Assembly (NCBI GenBank): GCA_013003715.1
Contig: JABDIN010000065.1
Coordinates: 1 to 64,000, forward strand
Direction of reading: 5' to 3'
Source of the DNA: Desulfobacteraceae bacterium
GTDB taxonomy: Bacteria; Desulfobacterota; Desulfobacteria; Desulfobacterales; Desulfosarcinaceae
Length of the DNA: 64,000 nucleotides
Part shown: positions 8,716-15,795 of the stretch, piece by piece
How positions within the stretch are numbered: position 1 is the first letter of the stretch
Layout: every line of letters begins with the position of its first letter
Notes under the pieces: model-generated
Seen by the model: the letters and a program-made list of their open reading frames with translations, nothing else
Database searches by the model: none
What the model was told of the DNA's origin: nothing
Made by a program: the position numbers and the translations under genes

Positions 8716-9837
8716 ATGGGGTTGTCATTTTTGGAGGGCAATGAAGCGATTGCCCATGGTGCCGTGGCGGCCGGGTGCAATTTTTTTGCAGGCTATCCGA
8801 TCACACCGGCAACGACGGTGTATAACACCATGCTCAGTCTTTTACCGCCCAGTGGCGGTGTCTGTCTTCAGGGGGAAGATGAGATTGCGTCCATGGGATT
8901 CTGCCTCGGGGCATCCATGGCCGGGAAAAAAGTGCTGACGGCAACATCGGGACCGGGCATCAGTCTTTACAGCGAGCAGATTTCCTTTGCCATCGGCAGT
9001 GAGATTCCAGTCGTCATCGTCGATGTGCAGCGTCTCGGCCCTTCCACCGGCTCTGCCACCCGGGGCGCGGATGGTGATGTCCAATTTCTCCAATGGGGCA
9101 GCAGCGGCGGTTTACCGGTTATCGTGCTGGCACCGGCGGATGTGAGGGATTGTTACCTGCTCACCGTTCATGCATTCAACCTGGCGGAAAAGTTTCGCTG
9201 CCCGGTTTTCCTGGCGTCCAACAAGGAAATTGCCATGACCAAGGAGAGTATTGATCTGTCGGCGATCCCGTTGCCGGACATCGTTGAACGACAACCGGCC
9301 GGCCCGAACCAGCCGTTTCGGCCGTTCGCCAGCGAAAACAACCATTCCGCACCACCATTTCTACCCATCGGCGGCGATACCCTGGTGCGGCAGACATCTT
9401 CCACCCATGGAACGGATGGATACATCACCATCGATCCGGCGGTGATTGAATCAATGCAACAGCGGTTGGATCAAAAACTGATGGCGCATGTGGATGCGTT
9501 AACCTTCTATGACACGGATATCCAGGAAGGGGCGGATACACTGGTGATCACCTATGGCGTGACCTCTCGATCCGCTGTTGATGCCGTGGCCAGCCTCAGG
9601 TCCGAGGGCAAGGCGGCGTCTCTCCTGGTATTGAAAACCCTATGGCCCGTACCCGAAGCAGTCATCCGGCAATTGGCGGCGCCGGTATCCCGGGTGGTTG
9701 TCACGGAAATGAATATGGGGCTTTATCTCCGGGAAATAGAGCGTCTGCTGCCGGATAAGACCATTGGTTTTATGGGCCATATGAGTGGGAAACTGGTTAC
9801 ACCGCATGAAATAAGGGAGGTGGTGACAAATGGGTAG
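8716..9837 (+). CDS. korA: 2-oxoacid:ferredoxin oxidoreductase, alpha subunit
   Basis: This subunit of a thiamine-diphosphate enzyme oxidatively decarboxylates a 2-oxo acid to an acyl-CoA with ferredoxin as acceptor. The 373-residue protein has the KorA/PorA pyrimidine-binding domain (EGNEAIAHGAVAAGCNFFAGYPITPAT, GEDEIASMGFCLGASMAGKKVLTATSGPGISLYSEQ, VDVQRLGPSTGSATRGADGD). A C-terminal transketolase-like domain II follows (LVITYGVTSRSA ... LLVLKTLWPVPEA ... VVTEMNMGLY). The next gene overlaps by 8 bp, indicating translational coupling. No gamma domain is fused at the N terminus here; it is at the end of the partner. Substrate is not certain (2-oxoglutarate-type by similarity). Confidence 0.88.
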   Translation: MGLSFLEGNEAIAHGAVAAGCNFFAGYPITPATTVYNTMLSLLPPSGGVCLQGEDEIASMGFCLGASMAGKKVLTATSGPGISLYSEQISFAIGSEIPVVIVDVQRLGPSTGSATRGADGDVQFLQWGSSGGLPVIVLAPADVRDCYLLTVHAFNLAEKFRCPVFLASNKEIAMTKESIDLSAIPLPDIVERQPAGPNQPFRPFASENNHSAPPFLPIGGDTLVRQTSSTHGTDGYITIDPAVIESMQQRLDQKLMAHVDALTFYDTDIQEGADTLVITYGVTSRSAVDAVASLRSEGKAASLLVLKTLWPVPEAVIRQLAAPVSRVVVTEMNMGLYLREIERLLPDKTIGFMGHMSGKLVTPHEIREVVTNG

Positions 9838-11134
9838 CTTCTTGAATACAGACAGACCGCCGGTGTTTTGCCCGGGGTGTGCACATGAACGCGTCACCAG
9901 CGCTTTGGATGAAACTTTTCAGCAGATGGAACTGGAGGCTTCAGAAATTGTTATTGTCTCGGATATCGGCTGTTCGGGTTTGTTTGACACTTTTTTCAAT
10001 ACGCATGCATTCCATGGTCTGCATGGCCGGGCCCTGACCTATGCCACCGGATTGAAACTCGCGCGTCCCGAACTGACAGTCATCGTCACCATGGGCGATG
10101 GGGGGCTGGGCATCGGCGGCGCCCACGTGCTCAGCGCCTGCCGCCGCAATGTCGATTTGACCCTGATGGTGCTGAATAATTTTAATTACGGGATGACCGG
10201 CGGACAATTTTCCGCCACCACCCCTTCGGACGCAAAGGTGGGATCCTCTTTTCTAAACCAACTGGAAATGCCCATTGATGCCTGCCGGGTGGCCGCCTCC
10301 GCCGGTGCCGGTTGGGTTATGCGTGCAAGTATTTATGAAAAGCATGTTGCAGATCAACTGACCGCTGCCATCCGTTACCCCGGTTTCTCGATGATTGACC
10401 TGTGGGGGGTTTGCCCCGGTCGTTACACCAAACAAAACAATCTCACGCCAAAATCCCTTCGGGCCATCATGGACGGTCTGCCGTCTGCTGATGGACCGGT
10501 GCCTGAAAATCAGCGCAAGGAATATGGAAAACACTATGCCGAGATTGCCGCCGGGTTGAAACCCCAGGGACCGCCGCCGCAGATCGAAGCCCGGCAAAAC
10601 GCTCCGGACCACGGAAAGAACGGGATATCGATTTTAGGCAGTGCCGGGCAGAGAATCATTACGGCCGGCGAAATCCTGTGCCTGGCGGGGATGAGCGCCG
10701 GGCTGCATGCGACGCAGAAAAATGATTACCCCATCACCGTGCTGCGGGGGCATTCGGTCAGCGAACTATTGCTGTCGGATACGACAATCGGATACACCGG
10801 CATTGAGCAGCCGGCGGTGGTGATCGCCATTGCCGACGAGGGCGTGGCGCGGCGAAAGTCGATGATTGACCGTCTGGATGAAAACTGCCTGGTGATAAAA
10901 GCCACGGATGTCGATGTGCCGGCATCCCGGGCACAGGTCCATGAAATTGATTTCAAGGCCTGGAAAATTAAATCCCAGGACCGGGCACTGGCATCCCTGG
11001 CCGTCCTGGCGGGGTTGGACCGGATAATTTCTGCGGATATGCTTCGTGCGGCCATATCGTTCAGATTCAAGGACGCCATTGCTGCAAGCGCCCTTGTATT
11101 GATGGATAATGTTGCGGGTCATCTGGCGGCCTGA
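9830..11134 (+). CDS. korB: 2-oxoacid:ferredoxin oxidoreductase, fused beta-gamma subunit
   Basis: Residues 1 to about 220 are the thiamine-diphosphate-binding beta subunit: FCPGCAHERV near the N terminus, SDIGCSGLFDTFF, the Mg/TPP motif GDGGLGIGG (about 88-96) and NNFNYGMTGGQ. From about residue 264 a second domain begins (GISILGSAGQRIITAGEILCLAG) and runs to the end with SVSELLLSDTTIGYTGIEQPAVVIAI. That is the gamma subunit of this enzyme class, normally a separate protein or fused to the alpha chain. No ferredoxin-like delta subunit is present nearby. The start overlaps korA by 8 bp, and gggaggt provides the ribosome site. A strong terminator follows at 11201. Confidence 0.88.
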   Translation: MGSFLNTDRPPVFCPGCAHERVTSALDETFQQMELEASEIVIVSDIGCSGLFDTFFNTHAFHGLHGRALTYATGLKLARPELTVIVTMGDGGLGIGGAHVLSACRRNVDLTLMVLNNFNYGMTGGQFSATTPSDAKVGSSFLNQLEMPIDACRVAASAGAGWVMRASIYEKHVADQLTAAIRYPGFSMIDLWGVCPGRYTKQNNLTPKSLRAIMDGLPSADGPVPENQRKEYGKHYAEIAAGLKPQGPPPQIEARQNAPDHGKNGISILGSAGQRIITAGEILCLAGMSAGLHATQKNDYPITVLRGHSVSELLLSDTTIGYTGIEQPAVVIAIADEGVARRKSMIDRLDENCLVIKATDVDVPASRAQVHEIDFKAWKIKSQDRALASLAVLAGLDRIISADMLRAAISFRFKDAIAASALVLMDNVAGHLAA

Positions 11135-11200
11135 ATTCAAAATCGGAACCGGCCACCCGCTTTTCAGGCGGGTTGATTGAATACGGACAATTGGAATGGG

Positions 11201-11237
11201 AAAAAGCCTTGCTGTGCGATCAGCAGGGCTTTTTTAT
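11201..11237 (+). terminator. Rho-independent terminator after korAB
   Basis: A 14-bp stem (11201-11214 with 11221-11234, one G-T wobble) with loop tgcgat is followed by a T run. It sits 66 bp after the korB stop and closes that transcript. A smaller acccgc/gcgggt hairpin lies just upstream (about 11155-11173). Confidence 0.85.
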
Positions 11238-11672
11238 ATCCGCCGATCAGTATATCTTCCGTATTATTGGCGGGTTGTGGGATTCAACCCAAAAAATCCA
11301 GGCCGGGTGTTAATGTAATTGATGGCGGGTGTCGATAATGCTTTAAAGATCTATTTTCCTTAATTACAAGGTGTTGCATGTCCGCATGGTGGCGGACATC
11401 GGGACTATAAGGAGAATCTGTCGATCATTGCTGTGAAGCCGGAGATGTCAATGGTCTTGCCATCTCACGAGTGAAAGTGTATGGTGACAGCTGGTAAATG
11501 CGGGATCTCTCTTAATCGCATGATCATCAGCCGGAACACACCACTATTTACTTTTCTCACTGATAAACACATTTTAAATTGATTCAAATGGATGTGCGGA
11601 CCGCAGCTTTTTGCTGATCGGATCGTTTGAATTAACCATTTTGGCACATTAGATCGATCGGAGGGAATCGCC
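11238..11672. other. Intergenic stretch before the dCache sensor gene
   Basis: About 435 bases without a credible gene. No strong repeat, RNA or palindrome was recognised. The only clear element is a ribosome-binding site (gaggg) just before the ATG at 11673. It may hold the promoter of the sensor gene, but I could not assign one. Confidence 0.4.
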
Positions 11673-12923
11673 ATGGCGAAAAAGGGGAATCAAATCACAG
11701 GGCTGTCAATCAGGTATAAAATCACCATCATTATCGTTTTGCTGGTGCTCTTCACGCTCTCTTCAGTGGGTATTTTCGTGAGTATCAACTTCAGAAATGC
11801 GCTGACAGCACAAGCCCAGGAGTATCTACTGAAAATAGCCGATCAGAAAGCAACGGAATATCAGCTTGCCTTCGAGCGCATCAGTGATGAAGTGGCGGCC
11901 ATGGTGAATTATGCCACCGATGTCTTTGCAAGAGAGGGTATCGTAGAGGATTTCGAGATGGGGGAGGTACTGATGCCCTGGACGGGTTCGGGTTACGGCA
12001 GTCCCGAACTGGAAAGACAATTGCATTATGAAATTCTGATAATGCAGCGGGTCGGTGTGGTGCTCAAACCCTTCATCGCGAATAACCCTCACTTGAGCCT
12101 GGGATATCTCGGGACGGAAAACGGCGTTTCAATATTCAGCGATGTGGAAGCCACAAAAACCATTGGACAACTGCAGGGATATATTGTGAACAAGCGTCCC
12201 TGGTATCTGCTGGCAAAAGACACGGGAACCGTGGTGTGGACAGAACCTTACGTCGATGCCAATACAAAGGAACTGGTGGTGACCTGTGCCGCGCCGGTGT
12301 ATAAAAAAGACAGAAGTGTTGCGGGCGTCATCGGATTTGACGTGCTGCTTGCCACCATTCAGGAGGATATCCTCTCCCTGGATATCGGCTACAATAGTAC
12401 GGCCTTTCTCGTGGACAGTTACGGCAAAGTCCTGGTGCGTCCGGGAATGACACGTGAAAATGTTCGCTGGGATGAGACCTACAACACCACCGATCTGCTA
12501 ACGTCTGAAAACCTTGAGTTCCGGGATCTCGTGGAAGAAATGGTAAACGGCGTGACGAGTATCGGCACTTACACCGCAGAGGATGAAGTGAAATACCTCT
12601 CCTTTGCCCCCCTTAAGTCCATTGGGGCCAGTCTGGGCATCGTGGCTTCCAGGTCAGAGGTGGTCAAGCCCGCCACCCGGATTCAGTACGCCATCATGCT
12701 CATCATCGGCATTGTCTTTATTATTGCGGTCATCATCGGTCTTTTCATCGGCAACAACCTGACCAAACCCATCAAAGAGTTGACCATGGTTACGGATCTG
12801 ATGAGTCAGGGGAAAATGAACCTGGACCTGTTGCCCGAAACCAGAACCGATGAGTTGGGTGTGCTCATCCAGTCCATCAACCGGATGGTCTCCAGCTTGA
12901 AAATCGCCCTTTCCAGGCGTTAG
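11673..12923 (+). CDS. Orphan membrane sensor: dCache domain plus HAMP, no output domain
   Basis: The 416-residue protein has an N-terminal membrane helix (ITIIIVLLVLFTLSSVGIFVSINF) and a periplasmic dCache domain. The Cache signatures are NKRPWYLLAKDTGTVVWTEPYVDANTKELVVTCAAPVY and GVIGFDVLLATIQEDI. A second helix (AIMLIIGIVFIIAVIIGLFIG) and a HAMP domain (NNLTKPIKELTMVTDLMSQGKM ... DELGVLIQSINRMVSSLKIAL) complete it. Chemoreceptors and kinases with this layout continue into a signalling or enzymatic domain; here translation stops just after HAMP. A terminator starts about 27 bp later, so this is not an obvious frameshift. It may act on a separate partner. Ligand unknown. Confidence 0.88.
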   Translation: MAKKGNQITGLSIRYKITIIIVLLVLFTLSSVGIFVSINFRNALTAQAQEYLLKIADQKATEYQLAFERISDEVAAMVNYATDVFAREGIVEDFEMGEVLMPWTGSGYGSPELERQLHYEILIMQRVGVVLKPFIANNPHLSLGYLGTENGVSIFSDVEATKTIGQLQGYIVNKRPWYLLAKDTGTVVWTEPYVDANTKELVVTCAAPVYKKDRSVAGVIGFDVLLATIQEDILSLDIGYNSTAFLVDSYGKVLVRPGMTRENVRWDETYNTTDLLTSENLEFRDLVEEMVNGVTSIGTYTAEDEVKYLSFAPLKSIGASLGIVASRSEVVKPATRIQYAIMLIIGIVFIIAVIIGLFIGNNLTKPIKELTMVTDLMSQGKMNLDLLPETRTDELGVLIQSINRMVSSLKIALSRR

Positions 12924-12950
12924 ACCGCCACTCAACTGACCAAAAAAATC

Positions 12951-12987
12951 AAAGCCGTACCCGCCGTATCGGGTACGGCTTTTTTTA
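12951..12987 (+). terminator. Rho-independent terminator after the dCache-HAMP gene
   Basis: Stem agccgtaccc (12953-12962) pairs perfectly with gggtacggct (12971-12980), loop gccgtatc, and a run of seven T follows. It immediately follows the truncated-looking sensor gene, showing that the transcript ends there. Confidence 0.88.
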
Positions 12988-13103
12988 TGTGGTTGAACTA
13001 ATCATACGGTTGCTGTAGTTTAAGGGCATTGACGCCATTTCAGGGTTTACGCAAAAATAAATTGATAGATTTTTGAGGGTCCTTTGACCATTGTGACGCC
13101 ATC

Positions 13104-13841
13104 ATGAAGGCTGTGGAACCAAATAGCCGGACTCTATCCGCACTGAGATCCTGGACAGGGGTGGTGCTGTTTGCCATCGCCTTTGCCTGGGTGGAGAGCG
13201 CTGTGGTGGTTTATCTTCGTGAGATTTATTTTGACGGTGGCTTCAGTTTTCCACTGCTCATAAAGTGGGAATCCGGAAGACATATCATTGACCCCCTGGT
13301 CCGTATAGAGTTCGGTCGTGAAATCGCCACCATTATCATGTTGGCCGCCACCGGATGGCTTGCCGGAAATAAACCACTGAACCGGTTCAGCTATTTTCTG
13401 ATCGCTTTCGGGGTGTGGGATCTGTTTTACTATATCTGGTTACGCGTCATGGTGAACTGGCCGGAAAGCGTCTGGACATGGGATCTGTTGTTTTATGTGC
13501 CCGTGCCGTGGGTGGGACCGGTGCTCACGCCGGTGCTGATTGCCGGTGTCATGGTTATCGCCGGAACATTGATCGTTTATTATGACGCCAGGGGCATCAT
13601 CATACGATGGCATTGGTATGATATGGCGGTGGAACTGGGATTGGGATTGATATTGATTGTCTCTTTCTGCTGGGACTGGAAAAACATTCTCCAGCTTCCG
13701 GGTGACCCATCGCGCACCGGAATCCCCAATCCGTTTGCGTGGTGGATTTATATCCCGGCTTTATCGGCGGCGATAGTCTATTTTATGTTCAGATTGTACA
13801 GGATCGTCACCGATGATTCCCAGGAGCGAACTCGGTGTTGA
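13104..13841 (+). CDS. Multi-pass membrane protein of unknown function
   Basis: The 245-residue protein is very hydrophobic and rich in tryptophan, with about six predicted membrane segments (for example VVLFAIAFAWVESAVVVYL, FSYFLIAFGVWDLFYYIWL, LTPVLIAGVMVIAGTLIVYY, LGLGLILIVSFCW and YIPALSAAIVYFMFRLY). I recognise no family or catalytic motif. Its 3' end overlaps the convergent HD-domain gene by 35 bp, so both stop codons lie inside the other gene. No operon partner on its own strand is evident. A function cannot be given. Confidence 0.75.
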   Translation: MKAVEPNSRTLSALRSWTGVVLFAIAFAWVESAVVVYLREIYFDGGFSFPLLIKWESGRHIIDPLVRIEFGREIATIIMLAATGWLAGNKPLNRFSYFLIAFGVWDLFYYIWLRVMVNWPESVWTWDLLFYVPVPWVGPVLTPVLIAGVMVIAGTLIVYYDARGIIIRWHWYDMAVELGLGLILIVSFCWDWKNILQLPGDPSRTGIPNPFAWWIYIPALSAAIVYFMFRLYRIVTDDSQERTRC

Positions 13842-14571
13842 TCACCCTGTACAACTCTTCACCGATGGCAATGCCCATATCGATGAACTGCAGCCCGTAT
13901 TTTTTCCCGGTTTCAGTACGAAAGGTTTTTTTAATTCTATGAAGTCCCTGCATGCCGTCCGGATAGTGGTCGATGAAGGTGTTCAAGGGGGTGTTGAAGG
14001 ATGATACCATGTCCCACACCGTATCCGCAAAATTGTCAGGTCCCCACCTGAATTTATCCGCATCGTATAGACAATCCGATATGAGCACACCGTCCCTGGA
14101 TTCCGGGGCCGTTGTGGGTGTGAATGCTTCATGGCTGCGGATGGCGTAACAGATGTGGCTGATTTCGGTTTCCGTCAATGAGTATGATGACAGAAGTCTG
14201 CCGGCGTGGTCCGCACCTTTGACCGCATGGTCGTGGCGTTTTCGTTTCACATCGTGCAATAAGCCCGCACATTGCACTATGATCGTGTTGCGTTCGGTGA
14301 CCTTCTCGGACAATCCGCGCCGCCTGGCCTCGACCTGCATGAGCGTTCCCGCATCCACCGTGACTTTATTGGCATGCCGGATACCGTGGCCGAAGTCGTT
14401 TTCAAGATGACGGCCCACTTGTTTCCTGAGTTCAAGGATGATGCTGTCGGATTCAAAAATACGGCGAGAGTTTTTCCCTTCGGCCTTGAAGTCGACATAA
14501 AAGTCGGCCGGTGGATATGTGGATATGATTTGACGGGCGCGTTTTCGTATGCGCAGGTAAACTGGGTCCAT
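13807..14571 (-). CDS. HD-domain metal-dependent phosphohydrolase-like protein
   Basis: The protein has 254 residues from the ATG at 14571 (a TTG two codons earlier is less likely). It carries an HD-domain pattern: HGIRHANKV, then AGLLHDVKRKRHDHAVKGADHAG with the His-Asp pair, SHEAF and DCLYDADKFRWGPD. These are the metal ligands expected of HD phosphohydrolases. The substrate cannot be inferred. It converges on, and overlaps by 35 bp, the membrane-protein gene on the other strand. The next gene upstream (14639-15130) is on the same strand 67 bp away, so the two may be co-transcribed. Confidence 0.8.
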   Translation of the reverse strand: MDPVYLRIRKRARQIISTYPPADFYVDFKAEGKNSRRIFESDSIILELRKQVGRHLENDFGHGIRHANKVTVDAGTLMQVEARRRGLSEKVTERNTIIVQCAGLLHDVKRKRHDHAVKGADHAGRLLSSYSLTETEISHICYAIRSHEAFTPTTAPESRDGVLISDCLYDADKFRWGPDNFADTVWDMVSSFNTPLNTFIDHYPDGMQGLHRIKKTFRTETGKKYGLQFIDMGIAIGEELYRVINTEFAPGNHR

Positions 14572-14638
14572 TATCAACCTGCGGATTTATAACGGTGGTT
14601 GTCGGACGAGTCCGCGATCCCCATGACGGATTACCGTC

Positions 14639-15130
14639 TTATACGTCGGTCAACAGCGAGAATGGAGAACCGCATACTTTCCATTGTCCATCTTCCTGGA
14701 CGACGTCGATATATTCATCCACCTCGTGTGTCTGCCCGAGGCGAAATAGTGTGGCTACCCAGGTAAAGGCCGGATTGATGCCGGTCCTTCTTTTTGCGGT
14801 CAAATGGATTCTAACGGATGTGTCATCCGGTTCCACGATTTCCGTATGGATATGCGACAGGGACTGTTTCAGGAAGCCGATGTCGTAGCCTTTTGCGGAA
14901 GCTTCCTGACCGGCATTGTAAATGTAGTCACCAATTACATCTTCATTTTCAAGGATCCGGCTGCAGAGCCGATCACTCATGTCGGTGTCAAAGGTAAAAT
15001 AGGCCTTGGAAAATTCAATCACCGCCCGACTGGGGCTGTCCATTGAATCCGCCTGGATTAGAAAAATCTGCAGGAAAATACCCAGTAAAATCACGATAAC
15101 GAATATTGCACCCTTGTTGTCCTGACCCAT
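14639..15130 (-). CDS. Small membrane-anchored protein of unknown function
   Basis: The start is taken at MGQDNKGAIF because aaggagg lies just before it; an earlier in-frame Met eight codons upstream has no site. The 163-residue protein has one N-terminal helix (AIFVIVILLGIFLQIFLI), then an extracytoplasmic alpha/beta domain of about 130 residues that ends VVQEDGQWKVCGSPF. That ending is typical of NTF2-like or DUF4878-like folds that ride beside other proteins. No catalytic motif is visible. It sits upstream of the HD-domain gene on the same strand. Function unknown. Confidence 0.7.
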   Translation of the reverse strand: MGQDNKGAIFVIVILLGIFLQIFLIQADSMDSPSRAVIEFSKAYFTFDTDMSDRLCSRILENEDVIGDYIYNAGQEASAKGYDIGFLKQSLSHIHTEIVEPDDTSVRIHLTAKRRTGINPAFTWVATLFRLGQTHEVDEYIDVVQEDGQWKVCGSPFSLLTDV

Positions 15131-15334
15131 TACTTCCTCCTTGATACCCATCACATTGTAGAGCCGGCTTTTGCGCCAGTTGTCTTCGATGGTCCATATG
15201 TGGAATCTTGTGAATTACAGCAAAACGGCACCTGAAAAGATCAGCTAAAGCACCATAATGACAAAAATCGTGAATAGCATGTAATACGCTTCAAAACAAG
15301 GGTTAATCCGGAGCGCCCAGGGTGATCGACGGTA

Positions 15335-15471
15335 ATAATTTCAAATGACAAAATCCAAATGCCAAATGGCGGAATGGTGTCGTTTAATCTTCAATTTGTA
15401 ATCAAAGCGATCTTTAAAAAAGATAGCATACCTTCATTTAGAATTTGAGCTTTATCATGTGACATTACATT
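15335..15471. repeat. MITE-like dispersed repeat, copy A
   Basis: A 36-bp core at 15341-15376 (tcaaatgacaaaatcc ... ggcggaatg) is identical to one at 33822-33857. A related inverted end (about 15440-15471, tttagaatttgagc...tgtgacattacatt) gives a roughly 135-bp element with imperfect terminal inverted repeats and no coding capacity. It lies in the 15131-15795 gap. The remainder of that gap holds a candidate sigma-54 promoter and nothing else I can support. Confidence 0.65.
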
Positions 15472-15684
15472 TTCTGGTTTCATCGGACACTGTTCCTACC
15501 CTATCATTTTTACATGCGGTAGCCCTGGAAGGTCTTCACCCGTGTTATCGACCGGTTGACCCCTCTGCCGGATTGCGGTAGTCTGGTCAGGTAAAAAAGA
15601 TTAGCTTAGTATAAACCCGGATGCGAAATAGGTAAAGAGACATATGTTTGATTTGCGTGAGGCGTTTCCGGCGGAATGTACCGG

Positions 15685-15700
15685 GGGCACCTTTCCTGCA
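15685..15700 (+). promoter_or_regulatory. Candidate sigma-54 promoter before the heme sensor kinase
   Basis: GGGCACC tttc CTGCA has GG (15686-15687) and GC (15698-15699) separated by exactly 10 bases. It matches GGCAC of the -24 element and TGC of the -12. It lies about 95 bp before the kinase start. Chance occurrence cannot be excluded. Confidence 0.35.
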
Positions 15701-15795
15701 GCCATTGTCTCCCCTAAACCAGCAAAACGAATTATGCGTAATGATCCGCCGGAGAACTGTCCGGCCCATCACCGATTCCGGAAGGAATGTCCCAC

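Noticed and set aside
12654-12935. Minus-strand open frame antisense to the dCache gene
   Set aside because: Shadow of the real gene: the plus strand has clear Cache/HAMP motifs and a ribosome site, the minus frame none.
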